NCBI RefSeq assembly: GCF_006494715.1
Contig: NZ_CP041151.1
Span: 2,232,001-2,296,000 of the forward strand
Reading direction: 5' to 3'
DNA length: 64,000 nucleotides
Source: Shewanella sp. SNU WT4
GTDB taxonomy: Bacteria; Pseudomonadota; Gammaproteobacteria; Enterobacterales; Shewanellaceae
Shown here: positions 1 to 8,504 of the stretch, in pieces
Numbering within the stretch: position 1 is the stretch's first letter
How the letters are laid out: the number at the start of each line of letters is the position of its first letter
The notes under the pieces: model-generated
What the model was told of the DNA's origin: nothing
Database searches by the model: none
The model's input: only the letters and a program-made list of their open reading frames with translations
Program-made: the position numbers and the translations under genes

Positions 1-81
1 CAAATCACAACCCACAGTAAGCTTTAGCAACAAGCTTGATGAAAATTAATAAAGTAACATTAACCTAACGCTCAGCTTTAG

Positions 82-97
82 GGTGATCAAGCTCACA
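82..97. promoter_or_regulatory. CRP-like site upstream of the BCCT transporter gene
   Basis: The bases read GGTGA, six spacer bases, TCACA, which matches the CRP palindrome TGTGA-N6-TCACA at 9 of 10 conserved positions. It lies about 85 bases before the TTG start at 180. In Shewanella Crp is a major respiratory regulator, so a carbon or respiration input on the transporter operon is a reasonable inference. The promoter itself was not identified. Confidence 0.4.
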
Positions 98-138
98 GTC
101 ATGGTCGTTAGTTTGATGTAATCTACCTTTTTGATAAT

Positions 139-164
139 GACAGTCGCTACGGCGATTGTCTTTT
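139..164 (+). terminator. Hairpin with short U tract before the BCCT gene
   Basis: A nine-pair stem (139-147 with 152-160, one G-U pair) closes a four-base loop and is followed by TTTT at 161-164. It sits just before the ribosome binding site AAAGGAG of the gene starting at 180. It could be the terminator of a gene outside the window or an attenuator in the leader of the transporter operon; the sequence does not decide between these. Confidence 0.4.
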
Positions 165-179
165 CTAAAGGAGTAATTT

Positions 180-1871
180 TTGTCAGATAAGAGTCTTGAA
201 GAAATCATGTCACCGGATGGTGACGTTAATCCCATAGATACGGACTACCGTATTGGTCAAGATAATATCGCACTCACAGTGGGTCCCTTCGGTTTAGATT
301 TTCATAATCGTGTTTTTATCATCTCCGCCTTGTTAAGTTTAGTGGTGGTCATCATCACCTTAGTATTCCAGTCCACCGTTGAGCCAGGGTTTACCTTTAT
401 ACGGCAGTGGATCACCTCGAATTTAGATTGGTTCTTTCTCTCAACCGCCAACATCATCTTACTGGTCTGTTTAGGCCTTATCTTTTCGCCACTAGGGCGA
501 GTGCGCATTGGTGGCACTGAAGCTTTGCCAGATTATGGCTACTTAACCTGGTTTTGTATGTTATTCGCCGCGGGCATGGGCATAGGCTTAATGTTTTTTG
601 GCGTGGCTGAACCTATCAGTCACTTTAATAGTGCTGTAGCGGGGCAAACAATTAGCGCAGGCGTAAGAACTGATTTTGCGCCGTTAGCGGGCGCGCTGGG
701 CGATAGCCAGCAAGCGCAACAGTTAGCCATGGCGGCCACCATTTTGCACTGGGGCTTACATCCTTGGGCCATTTATTCCATGCTCGGCTTAAGTTTGGCT
801 ATTTTTAGCTTTAACAAAGGCTTACCTCTTACTATCCGCTCAATTTTTTACCCTTTGCTCGGCGAGCGAGTGTGGGGCTGGCCTGGGCATATCATAGATA
901 TTCTTGCGGTAGTCGCGACCTTATTTGGGCTGGCAACATCCCTTGGCTTTGGCGCCTCGCAAGCTGCCGCGGGCTTACATTATTTGTTTGATGTGCCGCT
1001 TGGGGTAAAAACACAAATTGTATTAGTGTTTTTAATCACAGGCTTAGCTCTGGCATCCGTGTGGGCTGGATTAAACGCCGGCGTTAAGCGTTTATCTGAA
1101 ATTAACATGGGTCTGGCTGCCTTATTGTTAGTGTTCGTCATTGCTGTGGGGCCAACCCTTGCCATAGCCACAGGTTTCTTTGAAAACTTAGGCGCGTATT
1201 TAACCTATTTACCTGACTTATCCATGCCATTTGCGCGTGATGATTTAGGTTTTATCCATAGCTGGACTGCCTTTTATTGGGCGTGGTGGATCTCTTGGTC
1301 GCCTTTTGTCGCCATGTTTATTGCGCGGGTATCGCGTGGTCGCAGCGTTAGGGAGTTTGTCACCTGCGTCTTGCTTATCCCATCAAGTGCCTGCGTATTG
1401 TGGATGACTGTCTTTGGTAATACTGCCATTGATTTAGTGGTTAATCATGATGTTAAGCGCTTAGTGAGCGCTGAATTGCCGCTTCAGCTCTTTACCATGT
1501 TAGATGCCTTGCCGTTAGCCAATATCACCTCTGTTATTGCAATTATTTTAGTGGTGATTTTCTTTGTGACGTCAGCAGATTCAGGTTCGCTAGTGATAGA
1601 TACCATAGCGGCAGGTGGCAAAACGGATGCGCCGCGAGCGCAGCGGGTATTTTGGTGCAGTTTTCAGGGCTTAGTCGCCATCGCCTTAATTTTAGGTGGC
1701 GGTCTGGCGGGATTACAGGCCATGACAGTATCGGCGGGCTTACCTTTTGCCTTGGTATTACTGGTCGCTTGTGTATCTCTTATCAAGGGATTAATGAGTG
1801 AGCCTCGGCCACCGCAAGAGATAACAAAAATAACACCTCCTACATCTAAACTGCCCAAGGTTAGGACATAA
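180..1871 (+). CDS. BCCT-family betaine/choline/carnitine-type transporter
   Basis: Inner-membrane secondary transporter of the betaine-carnitine-choline family, which imports quaternary ammonium compounds, usually with Na+ or H+. The 563-residue protein has about twelve hydrophobic segments. It shows the family hallmark GMGIGLMFFGVAEP near residue 135 and the Trp-rich signature FYWAWWISWSPF near residue 365, followed by RVSRGRS. The TTG start is supported by AAAGGAG seven bases upstream. There is no long charged C-terminal tail of the osmosensing BetP type. The next gene starts 2 bases after the stop, so the two are probably co-transcribed. The exact substrate (betaine, choline, carnitine or other) cannot be told from sequence. 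Confidence 0.9.
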   Translation: MSDKSLEEIMSPDGDVNPIDTDYRIGQDNIALTVGPFGLDFHNRVFIISALLSLVVVIITLVFQSTVEPGFTFIRQWITSNLDWFFLSTANIILLVCLGLIFSPLGRVRIGGTEALPDYGYLTWFCMLFAAGMGIGLMFFGVAEPISHFNSAVAGQTISAGVRTDFAPLAGALGDSQQAQQLAMAATILHWGLHPWAIYSMLGLSLAIFSFNKGLPLTIRSIFYPLLGERVWGWPGHIIDILAVVATLFGLATSLGFGASQAAAGLHYLFDVPLGVKTQIVLVFLITGLALASVWAGLNAGVKRLSEINMGLAALLLVFVIAVGPTLAIATGFFENLGAYLTYLPDLSMPFARDDLGFIHSWTAFYWAWWISWSPFVAMFIARVSRGRSVREFVTCVLLIPSSACVLWMTVFGNTAIDLVVNHDVKRLVSAELPLQLFTMLDALPLANITSVIAIILVVIFFVTSADSGSLVIDTIAAGGKTDAPRAQRVFWCSFQGLVAIALILGGGLAGLQAMTVSAGLPFALVLLVACVSLIKGLMSEPRPPQEITKITPPTSKLPKVRT

Positions 1872-1873
1872 CC

Positions 1874-3754
1874 GTGACTGTTGAAATCGCTGAAGTTGCA
1901 GATTTTATCTGCCAGTTTGCCCCGTTTGATCATTTATCAACCGAGATCATTGCTGAAATATCTCAGCATGTAGAAGTGCAATATCATCGCCAAGGTTCAG
2001 TGATCCTTGAGCTTGACCAAGAAATTCACCATTTATACATGGTGCGCTCAGGCGTGGTTGAGCTGTATCGCAATAGCGGCAAGTTACAGCATAGGCTCGC
2101 CAGTGGTGATATTTTTGGGCAAAAGGGCTTATTACTCAACCATAGGGTAAAAATGCCGGCAACAGCGAAAGAAGACTGCTTACTCTATTGCATTGATGCT
2201 GGCATGTTTGACTGGTTACTTAAACATGACGCTGAATTTGCTAGTTTTGTTGAGATAGAAAGTCGAATACGCTTGCAGCAAGCCGTGTCCAAATTTGAAG
2301 AAAATAGTTTTACCGGTGTTAAGGTAAAAAGCTTAATCACGCGTGAATTAGTGACCTTAACCCGCACGGATTCCATCACCTGCGCCGCGCAATTAATGGC
2401 GGCCCAAGATGTGTCGTGTTTATTGATAACCGATCCGGATAAACCAATCAGTGATGCCGATAATGATGACCAAGTGATTGGCATGATCACAGATAAAGAC
2501 TTCAGAACTCAGGTGGTGGCTGCTGGCATAGACTCAAGCCTTGCGGTTGACACCATAATGACCACAGGACTTGTGCAAGTAGATAGTAACGCTTATGTAT
2601 TTGAAGCCATGATGATCATGCTTAAATATAAGCTCAAGTATTTACCCATAGTGAAAGCGCGGCGCACCATAGGCATTCTGGCAATGTCGGACTTAGTGCG
2701 TTACGAGTCGCAGTCAAGCTTGTTACTGGTGCAATCTATTTGGCAGCGGCAAAGCCGCGATGAGTTAGCAGAAATGCGGCCACTCATGTTGGAATGTTTT
2801 AGCCGCTTAGTGGAACAAGCTGCCAATTCACACATGATAGGTAGCGCCATGGCGGTGATTGGGCGCAACGTCATACAAAAACTGATTGATTTATTTGAGC
2901 AAGAGCATGGCTGCGCCCCGGCGCCTTTTGCATTTATGATCTTAGGTTCTATGGCGCGTGATGAACAGTTACCTGTGACAGATCAAGATCATGCGATAAT
3001 TCTGGCCGATGATATTAGTGATTCACAACGTCTCTATTTTAATCAATTGGCACAATTTGTGAGTGATGGCATGAGTCAATGCGGCTTTAGTTATTGCCGC
3101 GGCGGCATTATGGCCACCAATCCCAAATGGCAAATGACTTTAGCACAATGGGAAAGTCGCTTTTGCCTGTGGATAGATAACCCAAGCCATGCCTCCTTGT
3201 TAGATGCCAATATCTTTTTCGACCTAGATTGCGTGTACGGCAGGCAAGATTGGGTCGATGAGCTTAATAGCGTGATTAGCCGCCGGGCAAAACGCAATAA
3301 TCGCTTTTTGGCGGCTATGGCGTATAACGCCTTAAATCGCACCCCGCCGTTAGGGTTTTTTAGGGGATTTGTAATGGAGCAAGATGGTCGCCATCGCAAT
3401 ATTATTAATCTTAAACGCCGTGGCACTGCGCCTTTAGCCGATCTTATTCGCGTGCATGCATTAGCCGTTGGCTCGCGCGCACAAAACTCGTTTGATCGCT
3501 TAGATGACATTATTAGCGCTGGTATTTTACCCAAAGGGCGAGGAGAGGATTTACGCGCGGCAATGGAATGCATTTCACTGGTGAGAATTCGCCAACAAGC
3601 GTTAGCCATTCGCAGCGGCGAAGAGTTAAATAATGATGTGTTGCCAGATAACTTGTCAGAATTTGAGCGCCGCACCTTAAAGGATGCCTTTCAAGTATTA
3701 TCTCACGCGCAAAAGTTCTTAAAGTTTCGCTATCAGCCCAATCGAAGTCTTTAA
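1874..3754 (+). CDS. cNMP-binding/CBS/DUF294 nucleotidyltransferase-like protein
   Basis: Probable cytoplasmic signal-transduction protein. Domains in order: a Crp-type cyclic-nucleotide-binding fold (about residues 15-130), two CBS repeats (about 155-215 and 225-275) and a GlnD-like nucleotidyltransferase region. That region carries GSMARDE at about residues 358-364 and a downstream TDQDHA, the usual metal-binding Asp pair. A DUF294-type C-terminal half follows. The family is often encoded beside Na+/solute symporters together with a DEDD exonuclease, and that is exactly the arrangement here, with a BCCT transporter as partner. GTG start, 2 bases after the transporter stop and 2 bases before the exonuclease. 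The reaction catalysed and the ligand are unknown; a nucleotide-sensing role in transporter regulation is inference. Confidence 0.85.
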   Translation: MTVEIAEVADFICQFAPFDHLSTEIIAEISQHVEVQYHRQGSVILELDQEIHHLYMVRSGVVELYRNSGKLQHRLASGDIFGQKGLLLNHRVKMPATAKEDCLLYCIDAGMFDWLLKHDAEFASFVEIESRIRLQQAVSKFEENSFTGVKVKSLITRELVTLTRTDSITCAAQLMAAQDVSCLLITDPDKPISDADNDDQVIGMITDKDFRTQVVAAGIDSSLAVDTIMTTGLVQVDSNAYVFEAMMIMLKYKLKYLPIVKARRTIGILAMSDLVRYESQSSLLLVQSIWQRQSRDELAEMRPLMLECFSRLVEQAANSHMIGSAMAVIGRNVIQKLIDLFEQEHGCAPAPFAFMILGSMARDEQLPVTDQDHAIILADDISDSQRLYFNQLAQFVSDGMSQCGFSYCRGGIMATNPKWQMTLAQWESRFCLWIDNPSHASLLDANIFFDLDCVYGRQDWVDELNSVISRRAKRNNRFLAAMAYNALNRTPPLGFFRGFVMEQDGRHRNIINLKRRGTAPLADLIRVHALAVGSRAQNSFDRLDDIISAGILPKGRGEDLRAAMECISLVRIRQQALAIRSGEELNNDVLPDNLSEFERRTLKDAFQVLSHAQKFLKFRYQPNRSL

Positions 3755-3756
3755 CT

Positions 3757-4464
3757 ATGACTATTAAGGTAGCCAGCAGTTGGGATGAGTATTACCAGGC
3801 GCGAGCGATGCAAACGCAACATCTGCCCATTGGCGATTTTTTTGCCGCGGGATGCGTGCCAAGTAGCAGTCATTTAGCCGATGTAGATTTTGTGGCCATG
3901 GATTTTGAAACCACAGGGCTCTCCCCCAGTAACGATGATATTGTTAGCATTGGCTTAGTACCCTTTACTTTACGCGGTATTGCATTAGCAAAGGCGCAGC
4001 ATTGGTTACTTAAACCACAAGTGCCTTTAGATCATGAGTCAGTGATAGTGCATGGCATTACCCATAATGAAATCGGCAATGCTCCTGATTTACAAGATAT
4101 TTATGCTGAAGTGCTGCAAGTCATTCAATCCAAAATTGTGGTGGTGCATTATCGCAGCATAGAAAGGGAGTTCTTAGACCAAGCGCTGCAGCTGCGTTTA
4201 GGTGAGGGCGTGCGTTTCCCTGTGATTGATACTATGGAACTTGAAGCCTTAATTAATCCACCGCCGGCGCCTTGCTGGTGGCGTTTTTGGCAGACGAACA
4301 ATAGAGTGTCATTGCGCTTAATGGATAGCCGCGAGCGTTATCACTTACCTAGATATCAGCAGCATCATGCCTTAACCGATGCTTTAGCCACGGCAGAACT
4401 GTTTCAAGCGCAAGTGGCTTGGCATTATCAGCCTGACAATGCCATTAGCACTCTCTGGTGTTAA
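3757..4464 (+). CDS. DEDD-family 3'-5' exonuclease (DnaQ-like)
   Basis: A 235-residue stand-alone exonuclease related to the epsilon proofreading subunit. ExoI is visible as MDFETTGL (Asp49, Glu51). ExoIII is HHALTDAL with the His-x4-Asp spacing, near residues 204-208. The ExoII segment reads VVHYRSIEREFL, with Glu where DnaQ usually has Asp; I take this as a subfamily variant rather than inactivation. It starts 2 bases after the DUF294 gene and completes a three-gene operon. The nucleic-acid substrate is unknown. Its consistent pairing with a nucleotidyltransferase-like protein suggests the two act on the same signal or molecule (inference). Confidence 0.85.
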   Translation: MTIKVASSWDEYYQARAMQTQHLPIGDFFAAGCVPSSSHLADVDFVAMDFETTGLSPSNDDIVSIGLVPFTLRGIALAKAQHWLLKPQVPLDHESVIVHGITHNEIGNAPDLQDIYAEVLQVIQSKIVVVHYRSIEREFLDQALQLRLGEGVRFPVIDTMELEALINPPPAPCWWRFWQTNNRVSLRLMDSRERYHLPRYQQHHALTDALATAELFQAQVAWHYQPDNAISTLWC

Positions 4465-4521
4465 TGGTTTTTTATGTTGATTGTGCGCCCTGCAGATTTG
4501 GTATGTTGCGGGCGGACACCA

Positions 4522-5166
4522 TTAACAACCATGATCGTAAATAGTCGTAGCAAAGGTGAGCGGTTCATTAGTTTTGGGCTGTAAAGCCGCCGCTGAAGTC
4601 GCATCCACCTTAGCTTCAATATTGGTGGATATATTTGTGGTGGTTGTATTGGTGGTGATAGGGGCTTCAATATTGGTTTGGGCGTAAATCAACATACATT
4701 CTTGCCACCAGGCATTATCTTTCATTTCTGTCGGAAAAATCACTGCATGCGCATGGGGGCCGCTGCCAGCTAAGGCCAAGGTCATGCTATCGGCCAGTGG
4801 AATAAAACACACTTCATTGGCTTGGGTTAAATCGCCGCAGCTCAGCGAGCCATCGCTATTTTTGCTTAAGCCATTCATAGGAATATTCATGGCCGTCAAT
4901 AACGACAATGGCGTTGGGTTTCCTCGATAGAAACTATATTCCTGCCCCTTTAGCGTTATGGTGCCTGTGCCATTAGGTAAGGCCGCAATTTGTTGGGCTT
5001 CAGAGAGAATTTGATACGTGCTATTAAAGAGTTGCTGATATTCAAGCAAGATCACTTGGCGGTTTTTATGCCAGCCCACTAAATAGAACAAGGCTGAAAA
5101 CAGCACCATGACCACCAGCAAAGGCAAAATAAAGCGGATAGCATTATTGGAACGTGCAAGTTGCAT
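4522..5166 (-). CDS. Hypothetical single-pass membrane protein
   Basis: The 214-residue product has one N-terminal transmembrane helix (about residues 12-30) with a short positively charged cytoplasmic end, so the rest is probably periplasmic. It contains four cysteines beyond the membrane helix and a Thr/Asn-rich low-complexity stretch near residues 170-190. The topology resembles a type IV pilin-like or minor pseudopilin protein, but the G/F-E prepilin cleavage motif is not present, so I do not make that call. It converges on the exonuclease gene, with 57 bases between the stops. I do not recognise the family. Confidence 0.6.
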   Translation of the reverse strand: MQLARSNNAIRFILPLLVVMVLFSALFYLVGWHKNRQVILLEYQQLFNSTYQILSEAQQIAALPNGTGTITLKGQEYSFYRGNPTPLSLLTAMNIPMNGLSKNSDGSLSCGDLTQANEVCFIPLADSMTLALAGSGPHAHAVIFPTEMKDNAWWQECMLIYAQTNIEAPITTNTTTTNISTNIEAKVDATSAAALQPKTNEPLTFATTIYDHGC

Positions 5167-5334
5167 ACTTGATTCCTGTTATTTGCGCTGGGGCAAAAGT
5201 GGTTGTGGGACTGGTATCAATTTGATCTTATCTATATAAGCATAAACCTTTACGTATAAATAGCAGCGCAGAGTAAGCTTGTCTTAAAATTAATGAAGCG
5301 AGCATATAAAAACGTAAGGATTTCAAATACAAAC

Positions 5335-5363
5335 TTGCTTAGACCAGCTAAGTAGAACATAAT
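5335..5363 (+). promoter_or_regulatory. Candidate sigma-70 promoter
   Basis: TTGCTT (5335-5340) and CATAAT (5358-5363) are separated by 17 bases and end about 35 bases before the downstream coding start. This is a reasonable fit to the consensus, found by eye only. Confidence 0.4.
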
Positions 5364-5398
5364 CCAGCGTTAAATGGTATAACCATACAAAGGTGAAT

Positions 5399-5890
5399 AT
5401 GGATTGGCAGTATCACGGCGAAGCGCCAAAGGCTGGTCGAAAGTTATTATTAGTGCTTTGGGATGAAATCCCATTTGCCTTGCCGTTAATGTATCGCTAC
5501 ATGACCAAAGACTATTATCGTCGTAAGCCAGAATGGTTTGAATTTACGTTAACCAATGAGCAATCATTAAGTGGCTTACCTCTGTATGCCAACTTAAATG
5601 AGTTGATGAAATCGTTACTCGAACTCAGACGCCAAGGTGATGAGCAGCAACATGCCGCGTTAGCGCAAGTTAACTTATTACTGAATCAATACTTTAGCGA
5701 TCTTGGTTGGCGAATGGTGCGCCGCGAATTATCACAGATTAAAAAGCGCCAGAAGAAAGGGCATATTGAAGTCAGTAAAGATATTATCGAAAAGCTTAAA
5801 AGCTATATGGTGAGCTATCAGTTTGATAGTTTTGATGATGCTATCGATAATTTGTTATCGGTAGAAGTTAATGCTATTGAACTTGATTAA
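5399..5890 (+). CDS. Hypothetical protein with ribbon-helix-helix-like C terminus
   Basis: About 163 residues. I prefer the ATG at 5399, placed 5-6 bases after AAGG; a GTG two codons earlier (5393) is the alternative. The C-terminal 45 residues begin with basic IKKRQKKG, then IEVSKDIIEKLKSYM and FDSFDDAIDNLL. That looks like the strand-helix-helix pattern of a ribbon-helix-helix DNA-binding or dimerisation domain, as in MatP-like or CopG-like proteins. The N-terminal 110 residues match nothing I know. It may be a DNA-binding protein, but this rests only on pattern. Another small unknown gene follows on the same strand. Confidence 0.65.
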   Translation: MDWQYHGEAPKAGRKLLLVLWDEIPFALPLMYRYMTKDYYRRKPEWFEFTLTNEQSLSGLPLYANLNELMKSLLELRRQGDEQQHAALAQVNLLLNQYFSDLGWRMVRRELSQIKKRQKKGHIEVSKDIIEKLKSYMVSYQFDSFDDAIDNLLSVEVNAIELD

Positions 5891-5975
5891 TGGCAGATGC
5901 CAATTAGCTGTTTATACTTTATGAGTAGTTGAGGATTTTAGCTGCGCCCCAGGCAACTTAAACAAGGAGTTAACT

Positions 5976-6323
5976 ATGTCAGCCAATGTGCTACCGCAAG
6001 ATCAAAATCAAGGACCGTTGTCAGTATTGTGTCGCGTTGAACCCGGTTGTTTAGGCCCTAATGGTATTGATCATATTGAAGAGTTTTGTTTGCTAGCCAA
6101 TCGCGCCATTCCACAAATGAGCTCAAACATTGCACTGTGGCAATTTACGCCAAGGTATGATAAATCATTGCCTGAATTACAATATTTACTCAACAATAAA
6201 GTATTAACTTCCGCCCAAGCCGAGCGTTACTTAGAGTTGCATCATTATGAACTTGATGATTTTGAAGAAAAACTGCATGAAAGGTTATCAAAGCTAATTA
6301 ATCAATATTTAGCTAGGCAGTAA
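5976..6323 (+). CDS. Hypothetical protein, 115 residues
   Basis: Small acidic cytoplasmic protein with a clear ribosome binding site (AAGGAG, 7 bases before ATG). It has no signal peptide or membrane helix. The C-terminal half is predicted to be helical, rich in Glu, Leu and Arg. I do not recognise a family. Its TAA stop lies directly at the insertion point of the IS256 element: the 8-bp target duplication starts with the last base of the stop codon. The protein is therefore intact, but its original downstream region now lies beyond the element. Confidence 0.65.
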   Translation: MSANVLPQDQNQGPLSVLCRVEPGCLGPNGIDHIEEFCLLANRAIPQMSSNIALWQFTPRYDKSLPELQYLLNNKVLTSAQAERYLELHHYELDDFEEKLHERLSKLINQYLARQ

Positions 6324-6330
6324 TTACTTG

Positions 6331-7623
6331 GAGGGCGTTCAAAATTCTGTGTCAGGCTAATTTTTAAATTTCTAGCACGCTATCTAAACGCCCTTCAAAA
6401 TAAATCGCTAACTGAGATAAACAAAGGCTCCAATTGTGGATTGGCATGGTCCATTTATCTGAGGCGTTTAATATGCCTGCATAAAGTAGCTTCAACAAGC
6501 TATTTTCATTAGGAAAAGCACCTTTGGTTTTGGTGAGCTTTCTAAATTGGCGATGTACCGCCTCAACGGCATTGGTCGTGTAAATCACTTTCCTGATATG
6601 TTCTGGGTACCTAAAATAATGGGACAAATTATGCCATTTGCGACGCCAAGAGTTGATTACCAGCGGATAAGCATCACCCCATTTGGCCTCCAGTTCGTCT
6701 AATGCCATCTCTGCGGCTTCTTTACTCACGGCTCGATACACAGGCTTTAAATCAGCCATAAACGCTTTCTGATGTTTTGAGGCGACATACTTCATTGAGT
6801 TGCGGATCTGGTGGATAACACATAGCTGTGTTTCCGTATTAGGGAAGATACTGGCTATCGCCTCAGGGAAACCGGTCAAGCCGTCAACACAGGCGATAAG
6901 AATATCTTTTACACCACGATTATTAAGATCGGTCAGTACTGATAGCCAGTAATTAGCGCCTTCATTTTCGGATAAATGAAGCCCTAAAATTTCCTTTTTT
7001 CCTTTCATATTAAGCGCTAACAATGTGTAAACGGCTTTACTGACGTAACGCCCATCCTCTTTGACTTTATAATGTATCGCATCAAGCCAAACGATAGGAT
7101 AATGGCTATCTAATGGGCGCTGTTGCCACGCTTTAAGTTCGGGGATGAGTTTATCAGTGATAGCACTGACGGTTGCGTTAGACACATTGATCCCATACAT
7201 ATCTTCAACATGTTGATTAATATCGCGATAGCTCATACCTATACTGAACATCGATAACACTTTACGTTCGATTTCATCGGTTAGCGTAGTTTGATTTTTC
7301 TTAATAAACTGAGGTTCAAAAGTGCCATTGCGGTCTCTAGGGGTGTCTAACTCAAAGTTACCGGACGGATGCTTAATGGTCTTAGGGTTTTTGCCATTTT
7401 TACGATTAGGCAGAGGATCATGCGCTAAATGCTGCTCAAGCTCAGCCTGGAGAGCCGCTTCAGTGAGTTGCTTGATCAGTGGACCAAGAATGCTGTCTTT
7501 ACCTGTGAGGCTTTTACCTGACTGCAGATCTTTAAGGGCTTGTTCGAAGTTAAAAGGTTGGGTCATGTGTCATTCCTGTTTTTGAATATTTTACTGAAAT
7601 GACACAGAATTATGAACACTACC
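6331..7623 (-). mobile_element. IS256-family insertion sequence, complete (1293 bp)
   Basis: Terminal inverted repeats are visible: 6331-6354 and the reverse complement of 7600-7623 agree at 19 of 24 positions, sharing the core AATTCTGTGTCA. A full-length transposase lies between them, and an identical 8-bp direct repeat flanks both ends. The element is intact and probably recently acquired. No passenger gene is present. Its insertion leaves the upstream 115-residue gene intact and lies upstream of the SDR gene. Confidence 0.9.
6364..7566 (-). CDS. IS256-family (mutator-type) transposase
   Basis: The 400-residue DDE transposase has the usual family length. The catalytic triad is readable: Asp in VWLDAIHY (about residue 159), Asp in CVDGLTGFPEA (about 225) and Glu in NAVEAVHRQFRK (about 334). 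The conserved CVIHQIRNS motif is also present. No frameshift or stop was seen, so it should be functional. It is the only gene of the element at 6331-7623, and its stop lies about 30 bases inside one inverted repeat. Confidence 0.95.
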   Translation of the reverse strand: MTQPFNFEQALKDLQSGKSLTGKDSILGPLIKQLTEAALQAELEQHLAHDPLPNRKNGKNPKTIKHPSGNFELDTPRDRNGTFEPQFIKKNQTTLTDEIERKVLSMFSIGMSYRDINQHVEDMYGINVSNATVSAITDKLIPELKAWQQRPLDSHYPIVWLDAIHYKVKEDGRYVSKAVYTLLALNMKGKKEILGLHLSENEGANYWLSVLTDLNNRGVKDILIACVDGLTGFPEAIASIFPNTETQLCVIHQIRNSMKYVASKHQKAFMADLKPVYRAVSKEAAEMALDELEAKWGDAYPLVINSWRRKWHNLSHYFRYPEHIRKVIYTTNAVEAVHRQFRKLTKTKGAFPNENSLLKLLYAGILNASDKWTMPIHNWSLCLSQLAIYFEGRLDSVLEI

Positions 7624-7683
7624 ATTACTTGATTTATAGCTGTATTAGTTCAGACTAAATCTTTTTTCCTGCTAAGGGATAAT

Positions 7684-8382
7684 ATGGTAGCTCCAATTCG
7701 GCATTTGTTGATCACAGGTGCAAATCGAGGCATAGGATTAGGTTTAGTACGCCTTTATTTGCGAGCTGGCTGGCAAGTCACAGCGGCTTGTCGTTCACCA
7801 GAGCGCGCGGCGTCACTGTTGCAGTTGGCACAAGACTATCCCCTAGAAGTTGTTGAGCTTGATGTTAAATGTCACGGCGCGATTGCACAATTAGCCAAGG
7901 ATATTCAAAGCCCTGTTAATGTGCTCATTAATAATGCGGGCATTTATGGACCGGATAACGTTAGTTTTGGCCATACCGATGCGGATCTTTGGCAAGAGCT
8001 ATTTGCGGTTAATGTTATCGCGGCGCAAAAAATGGCTGAAGCATTTTTGCCGCATTTAACCGCCGCCAAGGGCGCCATTATTGCCAACATGTCATCAAAA
8101 ATGGGCAGCATAGCGGACAATAGTTCAGGTGGTGGTTATCTGTACCGATCATCAAAAGCGGCATTAAATGCGGTGGTTAAAAGCCAAGCCATTGATTTGC
8201 AACATGCCAATATTGCATCCATTGCCTTGCATCCTGGTTGGGTGCAAACCGATATGGGCGGGCCGAATGCGCTGATTGCGGTAGAAGAATCTGCTCAAGG
8301 CTTAAAGCAAGTGCTTGATGGGTATCATGCTGACATGAATGGCCGCTTCTTTGATTATCAAGGCCAGCCGTTACCTTGGTAA
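7684..8382 (+). CDS. Short-chain dehydrogenase/reductase family protein
   Basis: Cytoplasmic NAD(P)-dependent oxidoreductase of the classical SDR fold, 232 residues. The Rossmann motif TGANRGIG is near residues 11-18, NNAG near residues 82-85, and the catalytic pair is Y-x3-K in YRSSKAAL near residue 155. HPGWVQTDMGG follows, as in the C-factor-like/YciK-like subgroup. The start has AAGGG seven bases upstream. It is transcribed away from the IS256 element and ends before a bidirectional terminator. Its substrate cannot be assigned. Confidence 0.85.
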   Translation: MVAPIRHLLITGANRGIGLGLVRLYLRAGWQVTAACRSPERAASLLQLAQDYPLEVVELDVKCHGAIAQLAKDIQSPVNVLINNAGIYGPDNVSFGHTDADLWQELFAVNVIAAQKMAEAFLPHLTAAKGAIIANMSSKMGSIADNSSGGGYLYRSSKAALNAVVKSQAIDLQHANIASIALHPGWVQTDMGGPNALIAVEESAQGLKQVLDGYHADMNGRFFDYQGQPLPW

Positions 8383-8432
8383 ACCTGTATTCGCTGTGTA
8401 GCTTCTGTACTCATTGCTAGTGATTAGAGACT

Positions 8433-8462
8433 AAAAAGGCCCAATGCTAGGGCCTTTTTTTA
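8433..8462. terminator. Bidirectional intrinsic terminator
   Basis: The stem AAAAAGGCCC / GGGCCTTTTT with a 7-base loop has A and T tracts on both sides. It serves the SDR gene on the plus strand and lasT on the minus strand. Confidence 0.8.
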
Positions 8463-8504
8463 TGCCATTTATTTAGATGTTATCAATGAGATAACGCCTA
8501 ACGA

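Larger units (their letters stand above)
6323..7631. repeat. 8-bp target site duplication flanking the IS256 element
   Basis: ATTACTTG occurs at 6323-6330 and again at 7624-7631, directly outside both ends of the insertion sequence. Eight bases is the usual duplication length for the IS256 family. Identical copies indicate a simple insertion that has not since been rearranged. Confidence 0.85.

Noticed and set aside
3091..3675. 194-codon open frame on the minus strand inside the DUF294 gene
   Set aside because: Shadow of a well-supported gene; composition is basic and Ser/Arg-rich as expected for an antisense frame.
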